A stretch of DNA of 64,000 nt. Origin: CAVRIA01 sp963721115 (GTDB taxonomy: Bacteria; Desulfobacterota; Binatia; HRBIN30; CADEER01). Below the pieces are notes generated by a model. The model made no database searches. It saw only the letters and a list, made by a program, of their open reading frames with translations, and was not told where the DNA came from. Positions within the stretch are counted from its first letter, which is position 1. Every line of letters begins with the position of its first letter. The stretch spans positions 248,001 through 312,000 of the forward strand of contig CAVRIA010000004.1 in NCBI GenBank assembly GCA_963721115.1. Direction: 5' to 3'. The position numbers and the translations under genes are program-made. This document shows positions 9,848 to 18,211 of this stretch, piece after piece.

Positions 9848-10648
9848 TTGCGCCGGTTCGGCATTGGGTTGCTGCCGTCGTTGGCCTTCCATGTCGCGCT
9901 GCTGGCGCTGTGCTCCTCCACGTTTCTCCGCTTCCCCGCTCTGGTCACCGACGTCATTGCCCTCACCATCCGCGAGCCGGCCCCTCCGCCTCCGCCGCCC
10001 AGTGCGGGTGGTGGGCCGGTGGCGGCGGCGCCGTCCGCGGCCGAGGTCGTCGCGAAGAGCGAACCCGAGGAGGTGGAGAAGGCAGAGCCGCTGAAGATCG
10101 CCCGCCGTACGACGCCGGCGAGGGGGAGGAGGCACCGGCACACGCCGACGCCGCGGCCGCAGGCCCAGGCGGCACGCAAGGAGAGTCCCCGGCCCGCACC
10201 CGCCGTGGCGGCGGCTCCGACGAGGGCGCCCCCGGTTGTCGGGGCATCGCAGGAACCCGGCGGTCGAGGCGCGGCGCAGGGCGTCATCGGCGGCATCCCG
10301 GGAGGAGTGGCCGGGGGAAAGGTCGGCGGGAGACTCGGCGGGAGAGGAGACACTGTCTGGACCGTCGACCAGGTGGCCGTGCCGCCGCAGGTCGTGCAGG
10401 CGGTCACGCCGCGGTATCCCGCCATAGCCCGCGCCCGCGGCGTCGAGGGTGTGGTGGTCGTCGAGGCCGTCGTCGATCGCCGGGGGACCGTCGAGGCGAA
10501 CGCCCTCGAGGTGGTTCAGTCGGTTCCCCTGCTGGACGAAGCGGCCGTCGACGCTTTCCGGCGCTGGCGCTTCCGCCCCGGACGCGACGACCGGGGAAAC
10601 CCGGTGCGGGTCGTCGTCCGGCAGCCGATCCGATTCCGCCTCCACTGA
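9848..10648 (+). CDS. TonB family energy transducer
   Basis: One N-terminal membrane helix (LPSLAFHVALLALCSSTFL), a Pro/Ala/Lys-rich periplasmic spacer, a Gly-rich segment and a C-terminal TonB domain (TPRYPAIARARGVEG, LLDEAAVDAFRRWRF) that carries proton-motive energy to the receptor. It follows the receptor by 80 bp in the same direction and is probably dedicated to it. No ATG exists in frame near the front; TTG 9848 is the best candidate, so the start is uncertain. About 266 residues, normal for TonB. Confidence 0.82.
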   Translation: MRRFGIGLLPSLAFHVALLALCSSTFLRFPALVTDVIALTIREPAPPPPPPSAGGGPVAAAPSAAEVVAKSEPEEVEKAEPLKIARRTTPARGRRHRHTPTPRPQAQAARKESPRPAPAVAAAPTRAPPVVGASQEPGGRGAAQGVIGGIPGGVAGGKVGGRLGGRGDTVWTVDQVAVPPQVVQAVTPRYPAIARARGVEGVVVVEAVVDRRGTVEANALEVVQSVPLLDEAAVDAFRRWRFRPGRDDRGNPVRVVVRQPIRFRLH

Positions 10649-10745
10649 GCCGCCACCGCGATCCTTCGAAGGACCGGCAAGAGTCGCACTCGAACGCGCC
10701 GGCGTAGCTTGACAAGTCTCGATTCGTGCAGGCAGTTTGACCGCC

Positions 10746-11264
10746 ATGGCGCGTCTGTGGGGATCGTTCGGTCGAGTCGCGACCGTGCGCCGCGGCAAGA
10801 GATCCCGGACACAGGCCGTGCTCCGCGCCCTGGCGAAGTGGCGCCCCGTGATCGACGAGCGGCGCGAGCGAGCCGCGCTCCTGTCGTTTCTGCTCGTCTT
10901 CTCGCTGCTTGCCGCCCCCGTCGCCCAGAGCCTGATCACCGTCTGCGATCAGTGCCCGCCCACCTGTCCGATGCACAGGGCCGAGAGGGCGAAGCACCAC
11001 AAGATCTCCTGCCATCACGCCCTGCACAGCCAGCAGGGACATCCGTCTCCGGGCCGCGCGGGGGCGCGTGAAGTGTCCTTTGCGCGCACCCTGTGCACCG
11101 GCCGCGGACCGATGCCCGCCGTCTCCCTGGGCCCGATGATGGTGCCCGGGGTCCTGCAGTTCGACCTGCTTCCGCCCGCAACGAGCGCACCGTCGGAGGA
11201 GCCGCGCCTGCCGCTTCGCCTGGCGGAGCCTCCCGACACGCCGCCACCCATCCTCTCCCTCTGA
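10746..11264 (+). CDS. Cys/His-rich exported protein of unknown function
   Basis: About 172 residues from ATG 10746. A cytosolic basic N-terminus is followed by a hydrophobic segment (ALLSFLLVFSLLAAPVAQSL), then CDQCPPTCPMH and HHKISCHHALHSQQGH, then a Pro-rich tail. The Cys and His spacing is what a copper or zinc site could use. I do not recognise the family; it resembles small metal-locus proteins such as DUF2946 only in general style. The position between TonB and the outer-membrane protein, all same strand, supports a role in the metal locus. Confidence 0.65.
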   Translation: MARLWGSFGRVATVRRGKRSRTQAVLRALAKWRPVIDERRERAALLSFLLVFSLLAAPVAQSLITVCDQCPPTCPMHRAERAKHHKISCHHALHSQQGHPSPGRAGAREVSFARTLCTGRGPMPAVSLGPMMVPGVLQFDLLPPATSAPSEEPRLPLRLAEPPDTPPPILSL

Positions 11265-11508
11265 CGTCTGGAAGATGGCCCGCGCGGGCAGGGGAGAGGT
11301 GCGTCCAACGCCCTCGCCCTGTCGCGCGGCTCCGGGCGCGGACCGCCTGCGCGGGATCCGTGCCCCCACTCGGACAGAGGAGTCGCCATGAGCTTCGCAC
11401 ATCCGAAGACTCGTGGAAGAGCGACGAGGAGGCCCCACGGGCTTAGCTCGCGGGGCCGAGCCCATCGGAGCGCGAAGCGCGCACGGGGGCGAGTTTCCAA
11501 AGGAGATG

Positions 11509-12636
11509 ATGGATCACATGACGAGGATGGAAGGAGAGAACCATCCGCGGTGGGCGCGCGTCCGCCGCGGCCGCCTGCGCCTGGCGACGGCGCTGGCGTT
11601 CGCCGCCATGGCTTGTGCGGGCGTACCCGCCTATGCCTGCGATCTGTGCGCGATCTACACGGCCACGGAGGTGATGCAGAGCCGGACGGGTTTCCACCTG
11701 GGCGTGGGCGAGCAGTTCACGCGCTTCGGCACCCTTCAGCAATCGGGCAAAGAGGTTCCGAACCCGAACGACGAGCACCTCAATAGCTCGATCACGCAGG
11801 TGCTGATCGGCTACACGGTGACGCCGCGCTTCGGGCTGCAGCTCAACATCCCGATCATCGGCCGCACGTACCGCCGGCTGGAGAGCACCGGCGTCGTCGA
11901 GGGAACCAAGAGCGGGTTCGGCGACTTGTCGCTGATCGGGGATTTCAACGCTTTTCACTGGACGGACCTCAACAGCGTCGCGCGCTTCACCGTCTTCGGC
12001 GGGCTCAAGCTTCCGACCGGAGATTCCAGCCCTCTGGCGGAGGAGCTGGCGGAGCCCTCCGCGGACGCCGGCGTCAACGACGAGGCCGATCATCACCAGA
12101 ACCCCGCGGGGGCAGCAGGGTTTGGCACGGCATTCCACACCACCGGATCGGCAGACGATGACGCCGAAGTCGAGAGCGGCATCCACGGGCACGACCTGGC
12201 CCTGGGGTCCGGCTCGGTCGACGGCATCCTCGGGGCGCGCGGCTTCTGGAGCTGGCGGCGCCTGTTCGCGACCGCGACCGTCCAATATCTGCTCCGCACC
12301 GAGGGCGACTTCAGCTACCAGTTCGCCAACGACCTCCTCTGGTCCGGCGGACCCGGCGCCTTTCTCTTCCTCGGCCACGGCCTGTGGGGGCGCGATTACT
12401 CTTTCGGCGCCCAGGCGCTTCTGTCCGGGGAGACGAAAGGCAACGACGAGCAGCAGGGGAAGAGGGCGACGGACACGGCGATCACGTCTCTGTACGTCGG
12501 CCCGGCCTTCACCTTCACCTGGGGGGCTTCGCTGGCGGCCGAGATCGCGGCCGATCTGCCGGCGATCGAGAACAACTCGGCTCTGCAGATCGTCCCCGAC
12601 TACCGCTTGCGAGGAGGACTGACATGGCGGTTCTGA
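11509..12636 (+). CDS. Outer-membrane beta-barrel-like protein of a metal locus
   Basis: Signal peptide (LATALAFAAMACAGVPAYA) and a mature N-terminus CDLCAIYTA, whose CxxC directly after the cleavage site is notable. The remainder shows alternating barrel-like strands (GFGDLSLIGDF, RFTVFGGLKLPTG) and ends in RLRGGLTWRF, an outer-membrane terminal aromatic. A loop rich in His and acidic residues (EADHHQN, IHGHDLALG) could bind metal. AAGGAG precedes several in-frame ATGs (11506, 11509, 11518, 11527); 11509 is chosen but 11518 is equally possible. It resembles the broad transporter/MetA-pathway porin group; function is unassigned. Confidence 0.72.
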   Translation: MDHMTRMEGENHPRWARVRRGRLRLATALAFAAMACAGVPAYACDLCAIYTATEVMQSRTGFHLGVGEQFTRFGTLQQSGKEVPNPNDEHLNSSITQVLIGYTVTPRFGLQLNIPIIGRTYRRLESTGVVEGTKSGFGDLSLIGDFNAFHWTDLNSVARFTVFGGLKLPTGDSSPLAEELAEPSADAGVNDEADHHQNPAGAAGFGTAFHTTGSADDDAEVESGIHGHDLALGSGSVDGILGARGFWSWRRLFATATVQYLLRTEGDFSYQFANDLLWSGGPGAFLFLGHGLWGRDYSFGAQALLSGETKGNDEQQGKRATDTAITSLYVGPAFTFTWGASLAAEIAADLPAIENNSALQIVPDYRLRGGLTWRF

Positions 12637-12730
12637 GAGGCCTCTGGGGAGGCGAGATGAACCGGTGGAGACACGAAACGTTGACTTGGCCGATTTCAAG
12701 AGACTTCAATGAACGGAGAGGAGGGCAATC

Positions 12731-13678
12731 ATGATGCGACGAGTGATCGGTAGGCTGGTGCTGGTCGTGGCGCTGGGAGCCACGACCGCCCAGGCGCAGA
12801 CGGGCCTCGACGTCAACGGCCAGTGCGTCGGTGACGCCGACGGCGATTCCATGGTGACCATCAATGAGTTGATAACCGCGGTGAACAACGCGCTCGGGGG
12901 ATGTCCGCAGCGGCAGATCGCCCTGCAGTTCAAGGCGATGGTCGGAGACCAGCCGTTTCAGTGCGGCACCGTGTACGAGGGCCTGGGCACGACCGGAACC
13001 GAATCGATACCGTCGGACTTCCGCTTCTACGTCTCGAACGTTCGCCTGGTGACGCCCGACGGCGCCGAGGTTCCTCTGCAGCTCGACCAGGACGGTGTCT
13101 GGCAGTACCAGGACGTCGCCCTGCTCGACTTCGAGGACGGCAGCGGGCCCTGCGCGAATCTCGGCAACTCGGCGATGAACTCCACGGTGACCGGTACCGT
13201 GCCGCCGGGCGAGTACACCGGGGTTCGATTCACACTCGGCGTTCCCTCCGAGCTCAATCACCTGAACGTGTCCCTCGCCAACTCGCCGCTGAACTTCAGC
13301 GGCCTGTTCTGGAGCTGGGTGGGGGGATACAAGTTCATCCGCGTCGACTCCATCAACCTCGACGGCGACCCCTTCGTCTTCCATCTCGGCAGCACGATGT
13401 GCACGGGTATGCCGCCGGTCACGCCGGCCTCGTGCACCAGGCCGAACCGGCCGGAGGTGGAGATGGCGAGCTTCGATCCGGATACCAACGTGATCGTCGC
13501 CGACTGGGCGGCGCTGGTCGCCGACTCCGATCTCACCACCAATCAGGTGGATACCAACCCGGGGTGTCAGTCACAGCCGTTCGACGACGACTGCGTCGTC
13601 CTGTTCCGGAACATGGGGCTCGACTTCGACACCGGAATGCCGACCCCGGAGACGCAGAAGTTCTTCCACATGGAGTGA
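12731..13678 (+). CDS. MbnP-family (metallo-mystery pair four-Cys) protein with N-terminal dockerin-like repeat
   Basis: The 315-residue protein starts after GGAGAGGAGGG. Order: signal peptide ending TTAQA; one EF-hand/dockerin-like loop (CVGDADGDSMVTINEL to GGCP, about 33-60); then an MbnP-type domain (QFKAMVGDQPFQCGTVYEG, DFRFYVSNVRLV, GEYTGVRFTLGVP, LFWSWVGGYKFIRVD, HLGSTMCTG, PASCTRPN). The family (TIGR04052) includes periplasmic copper-binding MbnP, normally paired with the di-haem enzyme MbnH. No CxxCH haem protein is nearby, so the partner is missing here. The neighbouring TonB system and His-rich proteins fit copper handling; that is inference. Confidence 0.82.
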   Translation: MMRRVIGRLVLVVALGATTAQAQTGLDVNGQCVGDADGDSMVTINELITAVNNALGGCPQRQIALQFKAMVGDQPFQCGTVYEGLGTTGTESIPSDFRFYVSNVRLVTPDGAEVPLQLDQDGVWQYQDVALLDFEDGSGPCANLGNSAMNSTVTGTVPPGEYTGVRFTLGVPSELNHLNVSLANSPLNFSGLFWSWVGGYKFIRVDSINLDGDPFVFHLGSTMCTGMPPVTPASCTRPNRPEVEMASFDPDTNVIVADWAALVADSDLTTNQVDTNPGCQSQPFDDDCVVLFRNMGLDFDTGMPTPETQKFFHME

Positions 13679-13704
13679 TCCGAAAACCGATTCAGGGGGA
13701 TGAC

Positions 13705-14478
13705 ATGAAGACACGATCACCAAAACCACGCATCTTCGACAGGCCGACGGCAATCGTTCTCGCGAGCGCCTGCTTCCTCGGTCTGCTCTGGAGCGGCTGC
13801 GGCGACGACAACGGCGGGAACAACCCACCGCCGACCAGCACCGCTGTCGCCACCTCGGTTCCCACGGCGACGGCGGCGCCCACCGATACGGCGGCTCCGC
13901 CGCCGAGCACGACGCCGACCGAGACGCCGACCGAGGCGGCGACCGCGACACCCACCTCCACTCCGCTCGTCGACGTGCACATGGAGCTCTTCGTCGGTTC
14001 CACGCAGGCCGGGGGCGGACAGCTGACGACGGACTTCGACTTCTCCAAGGCGCTGCCGCTGTTTCTCAACGAGTGCCTCGACGGCGTCGGCGACCAGTGC
14101 ACGGGGGGCACGGCCCTGTACACCTCGGTCAACCCGGGCATCGAGCCCCTCGAGGAGAGCGATCCCGGAGCGTCGCTCTACGTCCTCGACGAAGGGACGC
14201 CGGTCAGCATCGAGATCATCTCCATCGACAGCCCGCTCAGCATGCGCTTCGAGGACGTGACGTTTCACAGGCGGGCGACGCCACCGACCTGGGGGTGACG
14301 CCCGACCTGCACGCCGACGCCGATACGCAGCTCCTTCTGCCGGGCGGCGAGGGGCTTTCACAGCAGTACGCGGTGACGTTCGTCCTGAGGAGCACCGCGC
14401 CGCAATATCAGGACTCCGCGCGAGTACACGATGAACTTCTTCCCGGTGGCACAAATGTCGACCGGCGGCGGCGAATAG
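13705..14478 (+). CDS. Lipoprotein downstream of the MbnP-like gene (two frameshifts)
   Basis: ATG 13705 after CAGGGGGATGAC. Lipobox LLWSGC, a short Thr/Pro/Ala spacer, then a domain beginning VDVHMELFVGSTQAGG with paired Cys (NECLDGVGDQC). The frame closes early at 14298, but the other two frames continue it: QAGDATDLGVTPDLH and then EYTMNFFPVAQMSTGGGE ending at TAG 14476-14478, so two one-base shifts (about 14270 and 14420) are inferred. About 257 residues; unknown family. Being 26 bp behind the MbnP-like gene it is probably the local partner occupying the place of MbnH. Confidence 0.65.
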
Positions 14479-14488
14479 TCTTTTGAGC

Positions 14489-14526
14489 GGAGGTGCCTGC
14501 CGGCTCTTTGGTCGGCGGGCACCTCC
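14489..14526. terminator. Strong hairpin after the metal locus
   Basis: GGAGGTGCC (14489-14497) pairs perfectly with GGCACCTCC (14518-14526), extended by an inner GCCG/CGGC pair. It lies 11 bp after the lipoprotein stop; no T tract follows, so intrinsic termination is likely but not certain. Confidence 0.6.
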
Positions 14527-14639
14527 CAGTCGCGACGCCACCTCCGCTCGCGTGCGCGAGGAAACCGCTGTCAAAGCAGACTGCCGCCAGAGCCACGGGT
14601 ACCTTGACCGGTCACACGCGGTCAAATATGTCGTCTCGG

Positions 14640-15908
14640 ATGAACCGCCGAGAGCGGCGCGTGGTGGTCACGGGAATCGGCATCGTCAGCCCGCTGGGTT
14701 GCGGCACCGAAAAGAACTGGGAGGCTCTGATCGCCGGGCGGTCCGGAGTGGGGCCGATCACTCTGTTCGACGCCAGCGAGCTCTCGGTGCGCTTTGCCGG
14801 CGAGGTGCGCGACCTCGACGCCGGCGCCTACTTCGAGAAGAAGGACCTGAAGAAGGTCGACCGCTTCACGCAGTTCTCCGTCGCCGCGGCGCAGATGGCG
14901 ATGGACGACGCCAAGCTCGCCGTGACGGAAGAGAACGCGCCGCGCATCGGCGTCATCGTGGGTGTCGGCATCGGCGGCATCGCCACGATCGAGGACGGTC
15001 ACCGGACCGTGCTCGAGTCCGGGGCCAAACGGCTGACGCCCTTCTTCATCCCGCGCGTGATCGCCAACATGGCGCCGGCGCACATCGCCATGCGCTTCGG
15101 CTGCACCGGGCCGAACTACACGACGACCAGCGCCTGCGCTTCCGGTGGCCATGCCGTGGGCGAGGCGTATCGGCTGGTTCGCTTCGGCTATCAGGATGCG
15201 GTCATCGCCGGCGGGGCGGAGGCGGCGGTCACGCGCATGGGCGTGGCGGGCTTCGCCGTCATGCGGGCGCTGTCGACGCGCAACGAGGAGCCGCAGCGTG
15301 CCAGCCGGCCCTTCGACCGCGGGCGCGACGGCTTCGTCATGGGAGAGGGGGCCGGCATCCTGATCCTCGAGTCGCTGGAGCACGCGCGGGCCAGGGGGGC
15401 TCACATCTACGCCGAGATCGCGGGCTACGGAGCCAACAGCGACGCCTATCACATGACGATGCCCGCGCCGGAAGGGCGGGGCGCCGCGCAGTGCATGCGC
15501 CTGGCGCTGGAGGACGGCGAGATCGATCCGCTCCACGTCGACTACATCAACGCGCACGGTACCGCGACTCCGTACAACGACGCGAACGAGACGCAGGCGA
15601 TCAAGAAGGTCTTCGGGGAGCACGCCGGGCGGGTTGCCGTCAGCTCCACCAAGTCGATGACCGGTCACCTGCTCGGCGGCGCCGGGGGGATCGAGGCCGC
15701 GTACACGGTGCTCGCCGTCGCCCGCGGCGTGCTTCCGCCGACGATCAACCTCGACGAGGCGGACCCGGAGTGCGACCTCGACTACGTGCCCAACCGCGCG
15801 CGCCCCGCCGCGGTCCGCGTCGCGCTGTCGAACTCGTTCGGCTTCGGCGGCACCAACGCCTGCGTCGCCTTTCGCAGATTCGAGGAGCGGGAGGCGGAGC
15901 GGCCGTAG
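14640..15908 (+). CDS. fabF: Beta-ketoacyl-ACP synthase II
   Basis: Condenses acyl-ACP with malonyl-ACP in fatty-acid elongation. The 422 residues from ATG 14640 (MNRRERRVVVTGIG; alternative ATG 14628) include the nucleophilic Cys in TTTSACASGGHAV, NAHGTATPYNDANE and GHLLGGAGG histidines, and the Lys in SSTKSMTG. Full length and intact. It is followed 120 bp later by the two ArsA-type ATPase genes. No acpP or fabG is adjacent, so it may serve a specialised or standalone elongation role. Confidence 0.92.
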   Translation: MNRRERRVVVTGIGIVSPLGCGTEKNWEALIAGRSGVGPITLFDASELSVRFAGEVRDLDAGAYFEKKDLKKVDRFTQFSVAAAQMAMDDAKLAVTEENAPRIGVIVGVGIGGIATIEDGHRTVLESGAKRLTPFFIPRVIANMAPAHIAMRFGCTGPNYTTTSACASGGHAVGEAYRLVRFGYQDAVIAGGAEAAVTRMGVAGFAVMRALSTRNEEPQRASRPFDRGRDGFVMGEGAGILILESLEHARARGAHIYAEIAGYGANSDAYHMTMPAPEGRGAAQCMRLALEDGEIDPLHVDYINAHGTATPYNDANETQAIKKVFGEHAGRVAVSSTKSMTGHLLGGAGGIEAAYTVLAVARGVLPPTINLDEADPECDLDYVPNRARPAAVRVALSNSFGFGGTNACVAFRRFEEREAERP

Positions 15909-16031
15909 CGCGGCTCACGCGGAGGAGTATCTCCTGGAGCACCGCCGGCCGGACGGGTAGAATCAACCCTCGTTCGCGGCCGCGCGGCGCCGGGTGGCTC
16001 GCCGCGTCGACCGAGGACACAACGCGAATCG

Positions 16032-17015
16032 ATGGATCTCGACCAGCTCTTCGATCGCCGTCTGCTCGTCGTCGCGGGCAAGGGCGGCGTGGGAAAGACC
16101 ACGGTGGCGTGCGCCCTGGCGCTGGAGGCCTCGCGCCGCGGCCGGCGGACCCTCGTGTGCGAGGTGGACGGCGTCGACCGTGCCGCGCAGCTGTTCCAGA
16201 TCGAGCCCGCTCCGCTGGGCGAGGTTCTGGAGGCGCGCCCCAACGTCTTCCTCATGTCGGTCGAGGGCAAGGCGGCTCTGGCGGAGTATCTCGGCCTGAT
16301 CATTCCCGTGCGGCGCCTCTTGCGCGCCGTCTTCAACAGCCGCATCTACCAGTACTTCGTCGCCGCCGCTCCCGGCCTGAAGGAGCTCATGACCATCGGC
16401 AAGATCTGGTACGAGGCGGAGCGCACCGACGACGAGACGGGCAAGAGGCTGTGGGATCTCGTGATCATGGACGCGCCCGCCACCGGTCACAGCCTCCAGT
16501 ACCTGCGCATGCCGGCGGCGGCGCGCGACGCCTTCGGCGCGGGTCTGGTCAAGCGCGAGGCCAACCGGCTGGTCGAGCTGCTCACCGACCCCGTCCGGAC
16601 CGCCGTCAACCTCGTCGCGACGGCCGAGGAGATGCCGGCCAACGAGACCGTCTCGATGTTCGAGCAGCTGCGCGATCAGCTGGGCATGCCCACGGGCTTC
16701 CTGTTCGTGAACCGCGTGCACGACAGCGCAATCTCGGCGGCAGACGTCAAGCGCCTGTCCGAGGCCGCGGCCCGGCGGCGGGACCCGCGAGAGAAGAAGA
16801 TTCTGCTCGAGGTCGCGGCCCGGGCGCGCGAGGAGAGCGGCTGGACCCGAGTCAACGCGCACCACCTGGCTCGCCTCGCCGAGGACGTGGCGATGCCGAT
16901 GGTCGAGATTCCGTTCCTGTTCTCCGAGGAGTTCGGCTTCGCCGAGCTGCGCCGGGTCGCCGACGCCATCGTCGAGGCGCGCGCTTCCGGGAGAGAAAGG
17001 CAGCGCCGGGCGTGA
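16032..17015 (+). CDS. ArsA/GET3-type ATPase, first copy
   Basis: Deviant Walker A VAGKGGVGKTT near residue 15, DAPATGHSLQYLRMP as the switch region, and GFLFVNRVHD later; 327 residues. The family includes arsenite-pump ATPases and tail-anchored-protein targeting factors. No arsB or arsR is present, so arsenic export is not supported. Its GTGA overlap with the second copy indicates a co-translated pair that could form a heterodimer, equivalent to the fused two-domain ArsA. Confidence 0.85.
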   Translation: MDLDQLFDRRLLVVAGKGGVGKTTVACALALEASRRGRRTLVCEVDGVDRAAQLFQIEPAPLGEVLEARPNVFLMSVEGKAALAEYLGLIIPVRRLLRAVFNSRIYQYFVAAAPGLKELMTIGKIWYEAERTDDETGKRLWDLVIMDAPATGHSLQYLRMPAAARDAFGAGLVKREANRLVELLTDPVRTAVNLVATAEEMPANETVSMFEQLRDQLGMPTGFLFVNRVHDSAISAADVKRLSEAAARRRDPREKKILLEVAARAREESGWTRVNAHHLARLAEDVAMPMVEIPFLFSEEFGFAELRRVADAIVEARASGRERQRRA

Positions 17016-18124
17016 AATCGATCGGCGAGGTCGTCGCGCAGCACGGCGTGATCGTCTGCGCCGGCAGCGGGGGAGTGGGCAAGACCACGACCGCCGCGGC
17101 GCTGGCCGTGCACGGGGCCGAGCAGGGGCGGCGGACGATCGTCCTCACCATCGATCCCGCCCGGCGCCTCGCCGACGCGCTCGGCATCCGGCCCGTGGGA
17201 AACGAGGAGTGCACGGTCGACCTCGACGGCGCTGGCACCCTGTCCGCGATGATGCTCGATCAGAAAGGGGCGTGGGACGAGCTGGTCGAGCGCTACGCGT
17301 CTTCCGAGGAGGTGCGGCAGCGCATCCTCGCCAACCGCTTCTATCAGCACCTGTCGGAGACGTTCGCGGGGTCGCAGGAGTACATGGCGGTCGAGCAGCT
17401 CGCGCAGCTGCACGCCAGCGGCAGCTACGACCTGATCGTGGTCGACACGCCGCCCACCCGGCACGCGCTCGATTTCCTGGACGCCCCGCAGCGGATCGCG
17501 GACTTCCTCGACCGGCAGGTCGTGCGCTGGTTCGTCAAGCCGTACTTCTCCGCCGGTTGGGCGACCTTGCGCGTCGTGAACCGCACCGCGGGAAACCTGC
17601 TGCGGCGCCTCGAGGACGCCACCGGCGTCTCCGCCCTGGTGGAGATCTCCGACTTCTTCAACTCGATGAGCGGGTTGTTCGACGGCTTCGAGGAGCGAGT
17701 GCGCGGCGTCTACCGCCTGTTGCGCTCGAAGAGCACCGCCTTCGTGCTCGTCGCGACGCCCGAGGAGCAGGTATTGGCCGAGGCGGAGTACTTCTGTCAC
17801 AAGGTGGCGGAGCTCAAGATCGCGTTGCGCGGCATCGTCTTCAACCGCGTGCACAACGAGGGCGCTCCCGAGCTCCGCAATCTCGACGAAGACTCGTTGC
17901 GCGAGATGGTCTCGAAGGTCGTGCGGAGCAGCGAGCGCGGCGACCCGCTGGTGAGCAACTTCCTGAGCTACGAGATCCTGGCGCGCGGCGACCAGCTGCG
18001 CACGGAGGCGTTCCGCAGGCAGCTCCCCGGCCGTCCGGCCGTTTCTACGGTCCCCAACTTCGACGAGGACCTGCACGACCTCGAGGCCCTGCGCCGCATG
18101 ATACCGTATCTGATAGGGGGTTAA
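17012..18124 (+). CDS. ArsA/GET3-type ATPase, second copy
   Basis: 370 residues from GTG 17012, overlapping the previous stop. Walker A CAGSGGVGKTT, switch IDPARRLADALG and DTPPTRHALDFLD are intact. It is longer than the first copy, with an insert around FNSMSGLFDGFEERVRG that in the family covers the client-binding region. The tight overlap implies balanced expression with the first copy. Client or ligand unknown. Confidence 0.85.
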   Translation: MKSIGEVVAQHGVIVCAGSGGVGKTTTAAALAVHGAEQGRRTIVLTIDPARRLADALGIRPVGNEECTVDLDGAGTLSAMMLDQKGAWDELVERYASSEEVRQRILANRFYQHLSETFAGSQEYMAVEQLAQLHASGSYDLIVVDTPPTRHALDFLDAPQRIADFLDRQVVRWFVKPYFSAGWATLRVVNRTAGNLLRRLEDATGVSALVEISDFFNSMSGLFDGFEERVRGVYRLLRSKSTAFVLVATPEEQVLAEAEYFCHKVAELKIALRGIVFNRVHNEGAPELRNLDEDSLREMVSKVVRSSERGDPLVSNFLSYEILARGDQLRTEAFRRQLPGRPAVSTVPNFDEDLHDLEALRRMIPYLIGG

Positions 18125-18206
18125 GGGGTTAGGGGGTTACGGGGTTACGGGTTACGGGGGTTAGGGGTGGCCCAACAGCTAACCCCTAACAGCTAACCCC
18201 CTGCCT
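18119..18206. repeat. GGGGTTA-type repeat tract with complementary CTAACCCC half between convergent genes
   Basis: The left half has repeated GGGGTTA/GGGTTAC units, the right half CTAACCCCTAACAGCTAACCCC, so the region folds back on itself and is also G-quadruplex-capable. It separates the convergent ArsA-type and LapAB-like genes; a bidirectional terminator is the simplest role. It looks telomere-like but is only about 90 bp and internal. Confidence 0.6.
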
Positions 18207-18211
18207 TCAAG

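Noticed and set aside
14483..16900. Plus-strand 1213-codon frame as one giant protein
   Set aside because: Only its 3' part (from GTG 17012) is a gene; the first part is a shadow of FabF and the first ArsA-type ATPase.
16032..18124. Arsenic-resistance operon
   Set aside because: ArsA-type ATPases but no arsB, arsC, arsR or arsD nearby.
18119..18206. Chromosome end/telomere
   Set aside because: Short, degenerate and flanked by ordinary genes on both sides.
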